A stretch of DNA of 12,154 nucleotides from the NCBI GenBank assembly GCA_017621295.1, contig JAGATI010000117.1, positions 1-12,154 of the forward strand. Reading direction: 5' to 3'. Both the position numbers and the translations under genes were made by a program. Origin of the DNA: Clostridia bacterium (GTDB lineage: Bacteria; Bacillota_A; Clostridia; TANB77; CAG-508). Positions 7,118 to 12,154 of this stretch are shown here, piece after piece. The notes below the pieces were generated by a model that was given only the letters and a program-made list of their open reading frames with translations, did not search any database and was not told where the DNA came from. Position 1 is the first letter of the stretch, and each line of letters opens with the position of its first letter.

Positions 7118-8260
7118 CTAAATTTTTATAATTTTCTCCCATGGCATATCTTCTTTTCCAAAATGTCCATAGTTTGTTGTTTTACTATAAATTGGAGTTC
7201 TTAAATTTAATGTTTTTATAATTCCTGCTGGTGTTAAGTCAAAGTTTTCTTCAATCTTTTTTATTATCTCATTTTCTGGAATAGTATTTGTACCAAAAGT
7301 ATCTACATAAATAGAAACAGGTTTTGCAACACCAATACTATATGCAATTTGAATTTCACATTTTTTTGAATATCCATTTGCTACAATATTTTTAGCAATA
7401 TATCTTGCCATATATGCACCACTTCTGTCTACTTTAGTAGGATCTTTTCCTGAAAAAGCTCCTCCACCATGTCTTGCAAATCCACCATATGTATCCACTA
7501 TAATCTTTCTACCTGTTAAACCAGTATCACCTAAAGGTCCTCCAATTACGAATCTACCTGTTGGATTAATAAAATATTTTGTATTATCATCTAATAGTTC
7601 ATTTGGTACAATTACATTAATTATTTTTTCTTTAATTTCTTTTTTTAAATCTTCTAAAAGAACATTTTCTTCATGTTGAGTTGAGATAACTATTGTATCT
7701 ATTCTTTTAGGAACTTCATCTTCATATTCAACCGTTACTTGAACTTTTCCATCTGGTCTTAATCCTTTTATTACTTCTAACTTTCTTACTTCAGTTAATC
7801 TTTTAGCAAGTTTATGTGCTAAATATATTGGCATTGGCATGAAATCCTTAGTTTCATCAGTTGCAAAGCCAAACATCATTCCTTGGTCTCCTGCACCTTC
7901 TGATTCTACTCCCTTATTTTCTTTTTCTTCTAACGACTTATCTACTCCAATTGCAATATCTGGCGATTGTTTAGAGATGTTTAGCCATACTTTGCAAGTT
8001 TTATAATCTATATCCGTATTTGCATTATCATATCCAATTTCTTTTATCGTTTGTCTTACTATTTTTTCAATATTAACTTCTTTCTTTGATGTAATTTCTC
8101 CAGTTACTACTACTTGTCCTTTTCCTGCAACAGTTTCACATGCTACTCTAGCTAAAGAATCCTCTTTTAAATATGCATCTAATATTTTATCTGATATTGT
8201 ATCACATAATTTATCTGGATGTCCTTCTGTTACACTTTCTGATGTAAATAATCTTTTCAT
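7118..8260 (-). CDS. metK: S-adenosylmethionine synthetase
   Basis: Makes S-adenosylmethionine from ATP and methionine in the cytoplasm. It has 380 aa, near full family length. Key parts seen: N-terminal [19 protein letters not shown], the signature [36 protein letters not shown] followed by [12 protein letters not shown] (phosphate-binding glycine loop) and a C-terminal [10 protein letters not shown]. Start ATG 8258-8260 has GGAGG 8 nt upstream. An S-box riboswitch and terminator in the leader give feedback control by the product. The gene is uninterrupted and contains no in-frame CGG; the two CGG strings on its coding strand are out of phase (ACG GTT and ACG GAT). It is the best intact control gene for the frame breaks elsewhere. 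Confidence 0.97.
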   Translation of the reverse strand: MKRLFTSESVTEGHPDKLCDTISDKILDAYLKEDSLARVACETVAGKGQVVVTGEITSKKEVNIEKIVRQTIKEIGYDNANTDIDYKTCKVWLNISKQSPDIAIGVDKSLEEKENKGVESEGAGDQGMMFGFATDETKDFMPMPIYLAHKLAKRLTEVRKLEVIKGLRPDGKVQVTVEYEDEVPKRIDTIVISTQHEENVLLEDLKKEIKEKIINVIVPNELLDDNTKYFINPTGRFVIGGPLGDTGLTGRKIIVDTYGGFARHGGGAFSGKDPTKVDRSGAYMARYIAKNIVANGYSKKCEIQIAYSIGVAKPVSIYVDTFGTNTIPENEIIKKIEENFDLTPAGIIKTLNLRTPIYSKTTNYGHFGKEDMPWEKIIKI

Positions 8261-8359
8261 ATATATTCCTCCTTTTTTTATCTGTTATCTATTTTATTTG
8301 CTAACTAATTTCCAAGTAAAACTTTTAGTATTTTGGCAAACCTTTCGTTTTATTTTGAT

Positions 8360-8400
8360 AAAAAACAACAAAACCTTTGCAGTTTTTTATAGCAAAGGTT
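8360..8400 (-). terminator. Riboswitch-controlled terminator before metK
   Basis: AACCTTTGC (8400-8392) and GCAAAGGTT (8380-8372) form a 9-bp stem on the minus strand, followed by TTGTTGTTTTTT. It is the expression platform of the S-box: with SAM bound, transcription should stop here. Confidence 0.88.
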
Positions 8401-8424
8401 AATAATAAAAATAACTTTATGTTC

Positions 8425-8530
8425 TTATCATCAGCCAAAGCTAAATTATGCTTTGTCGGTATTAGCACCTTATTTCCTAAATAGGTTGCTGTGGAGTCAT
8501 AAAGCCGATTCTCTCGTCCACTCTAGATAA
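8425..8530 (-). promoter_or_regulatory. SAM-I (S-box) riboswitch
   Basis: On the minus strand: P1 TTATC (8530-8526) closing with GATAA (8429-8425), then GAGTGGACGAGAG, TTTATGACTCCAC, the core AGCAACCT and AAGGTGCTAATACCGACA. These are the fixed S-box elements in the fixed order, ahead of metK. A UCGG segment can pair with CCGA near the 3' end, so the C of this TCGG has pairing support. Confidence 0.95.
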
Positions 8531-8545
8531 CATATATTGTTTTAT

Positions 8546-8574
8546 ATGATAATACTTTTTTGTTATTATGTCAA
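8546..8574 (-). promoter_or_regulatory. metK promoter
   Basis: TTGACA (8574-8569), a 17-nt spacer and TATCAT (8551-8546). Transcription would start near 8539, just before the riboswitch. The rest of 8575-8784 is AT-rich, with no gene or structure that I can support. Confidence 0.8.
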
Positions 8575-8784
8575 TACATTTTTATGTAAATACATAATTT
8601 TATACATTATTTGTTACTGTTGATTCTTTTTTATGATAACTAGTGATATTCGGATATTTAAAGCTGACCCAAAACAATGCTTTATAAATTAAGATTGAAT
8701 TGTAACAAAAATTATTAATTTCTATCTTATTAATTTATTTAGAAATACCATACATAATAATATACTTCTAATAATTATATTATT

Positions 8785-9114
8785 CTATTTTAATTTCATT
8801 TTCTCTTTTTTAAATTCTTCACTGTTTACTAATTTTATTTCTTCTTCTGTTAATTTTTCTACTCTATATATTTGATTATATGTATTTTTCTTTTCTTCAC
8901 TTAATTCTTCTACTAGATCTTTATATTCTCTAGTAAAAGTTTTTCCATTTTGGAATATGTTCTCATATACAACTAGATTATTTAATGGTTCTTCTAATTT
9001 ATCTCCTGAATATGTAACATTAGTTGCAATAATTTTATATATATTCTTTTCTAACAAGCTTTTTCCTTTAAAATGTTTACATAAATCTCCTACTTTAAAT
9101 AAATTTTCTTCCAT
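8785..9114 (-). CDS. Small DUF1653-like protein
   Basis: A 109-aa soluble protein with KVGDLCKHFKGKSL near the start, IYKIIATNVTYSGD, LVVYENIF and FTREYKDLVEE, then a charged C-terminal part. The order of a HFKG-type motif, a VVYE-type strand and an R..DF/E-type end resembles DUF1653, a small beta-rich family of unknown function. Ribosome site AAGGAGGG precedes the ATG. It lies alone between metK and a divergent plus-strand gene. The family call is from pattern only. No in-frame CGG, no break. Confidence 0.65.
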   Translation of the reverse strand: MEENLFKVGDLCKHFKGKSLLEKNIYKIIATNVTYSGDKLEEPLNNLVVYENIFQNGKTFTREYKDLVEELSEEKKNTYNQIYRVEKLTEEEIKLVNSEEFKKEKMKLK

Positions 9115-9184
9115 AAATTATTATTCCCTCCTTTTGCTAAATATTATCATATATTCTCTTTAGGGTCAATATATAGACAATTTT

Positions 9185-9212
9185 TTGATAATGCTGTTTA
9201 AAATTTTATTAT
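9185..9212 (+). promoter_or_regulatory. Possible promoter of the DUF421 gene
   Basis: TTGATA (9185-9190), a 16-nt spacer and TATTAT (9207-9212), about 30 nt before the start codon. Such matches are frequent in AT-rich sequence. Confidence 0.4.
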
Positions 9213-9243
9213 ATGTACACACTATTAACATTGGAGGTACATT

Positions 9244-9953
9244 ATGGATTTACTTAAAATAGTAGCTTTATCTCTTGGCTCTGTAATCTTTCTTTTTATA
9301 TTAACTAAATTAATGGGAAATAAAGAAATGTCGCAGCTTAGTATGTTTGATTATATTATTGGAATTACAATTGGTTCTATAGCAGCAGAAATGGCTACTG
9401 CTTTAGAAAGTGATTTTATGCAACCACTTGTAGCTATGGCTGTATATGCGGTTGTTGCTATTATCATATCTGTATTATCTTATAAATCTCTTAAATTTCG
9501 TAGAATATCTTCTGGAGATTCTTTAATTTTATTGGATAATGGAGAGATTTATCGTGATAATTTAAAAAAAGCAAAACTAGATTTAAATGAATTCTTAATG
9601 CAATGTAGAATTAATCGGATATTTTAATTTAAGTGATATTCAAACTGCAATTTTAGAATCTAATCGGTAAAATAAGTTTTCTTCCCAAATCTGAAACACG
9701 ACCTGCTACGCCTTCAGATTTAAATATAACACCAGAGCAGTCAAAACTTGTTACTAATATTGTTTTAGATGGTCAAATTTTAAAAGAAAACTTAAGATAT
9801 ACTGGTAATGATGAATTATGGCTTCAAAAAGAATTAGTTTCACAAGGTTTTAATAGTGTAGATGATATATTTTTAGCAACTTGTGATAGTAAAAATAATT
9901 TGAGTATATATCCTAAAAAAAATTTTAATAATTCTCATGATATTTTTGAATAG
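9244..9953 (+). CDS. DUF421/YetF-family membrane protein, with two +1 shifts at CGG
   Basis: The N-terminal part has three membrane helices with GNKEMSQLSMFDYIIGITIGS, the mark of the family. It is followed by a cytoplasmic part (GDSLILLDNGEIYRDNLKKA, LDLNEFLMQCR). The plain frame stops at 9627 (127 aa). Skipping C at CGG 9616-9618 gives INGYFNLSDIQTAILESN. Skipping C at CGG 9665-9667 then gives NGKISFLPKSETRP and a long run to TAG 9951-9953 that includes LDGQILKENLRYTGNDELWL and FNSVDDIFLATCD. The total is 235 aa, a normal length, and both glycines are conserved in the family (R..G...D......E.NGKIS). The function of these proteins is not well known; some are linked to spores or envelope. Ribosome site GGAGGT lies 7 nt before the ATG. 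Confidence 0.9.
9616..9618 (+). other. +1 shift site 1 in the DUF421 gene (AAT CGG ATA)
   Basis: In-frame CGG after AAT (Asn). Skipping C gives GGA and NGYFNLSDIQ. The unshifted frame stops three codons later. Confidence 0.9.
9665..9667 (+). other. +1 shift site 2 in the DUF421 gene (AAT CGG TAA)
   Basis: In-frame, after the first shift, with CGG directly followed by TAA. Skipping C gives GGT and SNGKISFLPK. Here a stop codon immediately follows CGG in the old frame. Confidence 0.9.
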
Positions 9954-10050
9954 TAACCTTTCTATATTCTATAACCAAATAATAGTGAACTAAATTTATA
10001 TTCAACATCTAATTGATGTTTCCTATGGTCAAACCTTTAATAGTTTGTAT

Positions 10051-10080
10051 ATTAATTAGTATAAAAATAAACTAATTAAT
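10051..10080. terminator. Inverted repeat between converging genes
   Basis: ATTAATTAGT and ACTAATTAAT are perfect 10-bp arms around a 10-nt loop, between the ends of the DUF421 gene and cysE. It is AT-only apart from one G-C pair and has no strong T-run. A smaller hairpin (AACATC/GATGTT, 10004-10020) lies before it. Confidence 0.4.
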
Positions 10081-10091
10081 CCATCTTTACA

Positions 10092-10626
10092 TTATTTAGT
10101 TTGTTTTTTAATTACTCTGCTTTCAGGAACACCTACAATTGTTACATTATTCTCTGTAGACTTTAAAACAACTGAACCTGCTCCTACTTTTACATTATCT
10201 CCTATCTTTATTGGTCCGAAGTATTTTAGATCCTGCACCAATCATTACATTATTTCCAACATCAGGATGTCTTTTGTATCTATCTTTTCCAGTTCCTCCC
10301 AGTGTCACCTGATGATAGATTGTACAATCATTTCCTATAGTTGCAGTTTCTCCAATTACAATTCCCATTCCATGATCTATAAAAAGTCTTCTTCCTATTG
10401 TAGCTCCTGGATGTATTTCTATCCCTGTAAAAAATCTTGCAAATTGAGATATAAGTCTTGCTATAAAGAAACGTTTATATTTATAGAAAAAATGTGCAAT
10501 TCTATAAAATACTAGAACATGAAATCCAGGATATAAAATTATTATCTCTAATATATTTCTTGCTGCTGGGTCTTTTTCTTTAATATTTTTCGCATCTTCA
10601 TATAATTCTTTTATAGTTTTTAACAT
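10092..10626 (-). CDS. cysE: Serine O-acetyltransferase, with one +1 shift at CGG
   Basis: Transfers acetyl from acetyl-CoA to serine, the first step of cysteine synthesis. The sequence has an alpha-helical start ([37 protein letters not shown]), then the left-handed beta-helix with [60 protein letters not shown]; the catalytic-type histidines are present. The plain frame ends [11 protein letters not shown]. Skipping C at CGG 10216-10218 restores [18 protein letters not shown] and a tail ending [14 protein letters not shown] at TAA 10092-10094, 177 aa in all. The start chosen is ATG 10624-10626, with AGGAG 8 nt upstream; GTG 10633-10635 in frame overlaps that site. No cysK is nearby, so it stands alone here. 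Confidence 0.93.
10216..10218 (-). other. +1 shift site in cysE (CTT CGG ACC)
   Basis: In-frame CGG after CTT (Leu). Skipping C gives GGA and the hexapeptide turn [10 protein letters not shown]. An unaltered ATT GGT six codons earlier shows that T before GGN is not always broken by a C. Confidence 0.92.
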
Positions 10627-10785
10627 CAGATTCACTCCTGGTATTTAATATTTTAAGTGTTTATATATCTTATGTTTATAATATATAATCTGATACTAAA
10701 TGTTCATTTTTTACTGTTCAAAAATTTTATTCACACTTATTTAGATTGTCCCTTTTATTTTTATTATTATATGAAAACTTACTAG

Positions 10786-10941
10786 ATGTTCTACGAACAA
10801 GAAGAGATCCGAAAAAAGAGATTGTCAGTTAAAATATATGATTATGAAACTGACAAAGCACATCCACTGGATAAGGAGAAGCAGTCTGAAGAATCTCTCT
10901 CTGATGAAAATCAATCTGAAGAGAATGATTCCGAAGAATAA
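10786..10941 (+). CDS. Small acidic ORF of unknown origin, possibly a gene remnant
   Basis: Reads 51 aa from ATG 10786: a basic first part (FYEQEEIRKKRLSVKIYDYE) and a Ser/Glu/Asp-rich end (SEESLSDENQSEENDSEE). The composition looks like real protein, GC content is higher than around it, and an intrinsic terminator follows at once. However, there is no ribosome site and a stop codon lies directly before the ATG, so it may be the 3' end of a lost gene. I do not recognise the family. The adjoining 10627-10785 is AT-rich and holds a possible cysE promoter (TTGAAC, 17 nt, TAGTAT on the minus strand, near 10686-10716). Confidence 0.4.
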   Translation: MFYEQEEIRKKRLSVKIYDYETDKAHPLDKEKQSEESLSDENQSEENDSEE

Positions 10942-10953
10942 AACACACGAGTG

Positions 10954-10982
10954 GGAGGAAACTATCAATCCTCCTGTTTTTA
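10954..10982 (+). terminator. Terminator after the small acidic ORF
   Basis: GGAGGA (10954-10959) pairs with TCCTCC (10969-10974), loop of 9 nt, then TGTTTTTATT. It is a compact GC-rich stem on the plus strand. Confidence 0.7.
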
Positions 10983-11035
10983 TTATATTTAACAAACTAT
11001 ATAGTACATTAATTTTTATAATTTTTTTCATATAT

Positions 11036-11083
11036 AATAAAAGTAGTATAGTATTTTACTTGAAATACCATACTACTTTTATT
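11036..11083. terminator. Bidirectional terminator downstream of the ABC permease gene
   Basis: AATAAAAGTAGTAT pairs with ATACTACTTTTATT over 14 bp; after one mismatch GTATTT pairs with AAATAC, with loop TACTTG. U-runs can follow on either strand. Confidence 0.75.
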
Positions 11084-11128
11084 TTCATTTACTTAGCTAT
11101 ATTAGATAAATTTGTAATTTCTTTAATA

Positions 11129-12154
11129 CTACTCTGTTCTCAATGCTTCTACAGGGTCTTTTTTACTTGCCATCTTTGATGGTATTAAACCTGCAATAAT
11201 TGTAAGAATCATACTAATCATTACTAATATAACTGCACCACCTATTGGAAGACTAGCAATTCCAGATACATTTGCCACTAGCTTTATAATAGCATTTACT
11301 GGAATTGTTAATAAAGCTGTAATTCCAATTCCTAAAAGTCCTGAAGCCAAGCCTATTATAAATGTTTCTGCATTAAACACTCTAGATATATCTTTTTTAG
11401 AAGCTCCTATTGCTCTTAATATACCAATTTCTTTAGTTCTTTCTAAAACAGAAATGTATGTAATAATACCAATCATAATTGATGATACAATTAGTGATAT
11501 TGCAACAAACGCAATTAATACATAACTAATCATATTAACAATTACGCTTACAGATTTCATCATCATACCAACCATATCTGTATAATTAATTACATTAGCT
11601 TCTTTTCCTTCATCTCTTTGTTTTTGATTGTATTTTTCAATTTCATCTGCAATTAATTCTTTTGCATCGAAATTTACTCCATAAATATTAATACCTGATG
11701 GTTTTTCTAAATTGACTACACCTAAAGTCTCTAAATTATCTTCATATGTAGCCTTTTGGTTTTTAGTAAAAGATTGCATTAACTTTGCCATTTCTTCACT
11801 TGATAAACTGCTCATATATGCTTTTTGTTCTTGTGTTAAATTTGAATAATCAAATTTTGCAATTTCATTTTCTTTAGGGAAATTTATTCCTGTAAATATA
11901 TTTACTTCTGGTTTTTGTTTTTGCTCTTTTACAATTTCTTGTTCATTAATTTTATTAATTACATACTCTTTTAACTCTTTTGTATATCCTATAGCACCAC
12001 TTACAGATGTAGCAACACTTTCTTCATTTGGTTTTATTATACAAGATATTTTTATGTTTTCTGCATCTGCAATTTTCTTTTTCATATATTCTTCGTCATC
12101 ACTTTTATCAACCCACATGTTATTTGATTTTTCATAATAATCTGTGTTTAATAC
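11129..12154 (-). CDS. FtsX/MacB-type ABC transporter permease, C-terminal part
   Basis: 341 aa are visible and the frame is open to the window edge, so the start lies outside. The first 190 residues are a polar extracytoplasmic domain (DAENIKISCIIKPNEESVA, NIFTGINFPKENE, LTQEQKAYMSSLSSEEMAKL, INIYGVNFDAKEL). It is followed by the FtsX-like domain: a helix ISYVLIAFVAISLIVSSIMI, the loop ERTKEIGILRAIGASKKDI, a second and a third helix, and the end GLIPSKMASKKDPVEALRTE. These permeases couple ATP use to lipoprotein or peptide export, or to envelope signalling. In Clostridia the ATPase is often fused at the N-terminus, which cannot be seen here. No in-frame CGG and no break over 341 codons. Confidence 0.92.
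   Translation of the reverse strand, partial: VLNTDYYEKSNNMWVDKSDDEEYMKKKIADAENIKISCIIKPNEESVATSVSGAIGYTKELKEYVINKINEQEIVKEQKQKPEVNIFTGINFPKENEIAKFDYSNLTQEQKAYMSSLSSEEMAKLMQSFTKNQKATYEDNLETLGVVNLEKPSGINIYGVNFDAKELIADEIEKYNQKQRDEGKEANVINYTDMVGMMMKSVSVIVNMISYVLIAFVAISLIVSSIMIGIITYISVLERTKEIGILRAIGASKKDISRVFNAETFIIGLASGLLGIGITALLTIPVNAIIKLVANVSGIASLPIGGAVILVMISMILTIIAGLIPSKMASKKDPVEALRTE

Noticed and set aside
1748..10218. CGG reassigned to another amino acid, as known for Gln or Trp in some bacteria
   Set aside because: Reassignment keeps the frame. Here the frame itself changes by +1 at each site, so a new meaning for CGG as a triplet cannot restore the proteins.
10838..11179. Plus-strand 113-aa ORF across the terminators
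   Set aside because: It runs through two intrinsic terminators and into the 3' end of the transporter gene. The other frame (10786-10941) has the protein-like composition.

Overview
The window is very AT-rich, with Shine-Dalgarno sites of the AGGAGG type, a SAM-I (S-box) riboswitch and genes typical of Firmicutes. Together with a CptIN-type toxin-antitoxin locus and an AAA_14/DUF4143-type ATPase, this suggests a low-GC, probably host-associated member of the Clostridia. This is an inference from gene content; there is no rRNA in the window.

Layout, in coordinate order. 1-626 (-): 5' part of an AAA_14 ATPase with a broken start region. 905-2461 (-): lgt followed by a ywaF/TMEM164-like membrane gene. 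2650-4421 (-): oligoendopeptidase F (pepF). 4578-5265 (-): a type III toxin-antitoxin locus, with a promoter, an RNA antitoxin of two 45-nt pseudoknot repeats, a terminator and a CptN-like toxin. 5417-6863 (-): lemA and a TPM-domain protein. 7118-8574 (-): metK with promoter, S-box riboswitch and intrinsic terminator. 8785-9114 (-): a DUF1653-like gene. 9244-9953 (+): a DUF421/YetF-type membrane protein. 10092-10626 (-): serine O-acetyltransferase. 10786-10941 (+): a small acidic ORF of unknown origin with its own terminator. 11129-12154 (-): the C-terminal part of an FtsX/MacB-type ABC permease that continues past the window.

The main observation is that five unrelated genes (lgt, pepF, the TPM gene, the DUF421 gene and cysE) cannot be read in one frame. 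In every case frame and family-typical sequence return if one base is skipped at an in-frame CGG codon: the C is passed over and reading resumes at GGN, a glycine codon. Seven sites are clear: one each in lgt, the TPM gene and cysE, and two each in pepF and the DUF421 gene. Two more probably lie in the glycine-rich tail of the TPM gene. I found no in-frame CGG in any uninterrupted gene (metK, lemA, ywaF-like, toxin, DUF1653-like, ABC permease, AAA fragment), although out-of-phase CGG occurs in several of them without a break. YCGG tetranucleotides in two structured RNAs are supported by base pairing, so a general artefact adding C before GG is unlikely. The simplest biological reading is efficient +1 frameshifting, or four-base decoding of CGGN as Gly, in an organism where CGG is not an ordinary arginine codon. 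A systematic sequencing or assembly artefact must still be excluded with reads and peptides.

The frame break in the AAA_14 gene is of another kind (an apparent one-base loss, no CGG) and looks like ordinary damage. Gene coordinates below give the full span across the shift sites, and the sites are listed separately.
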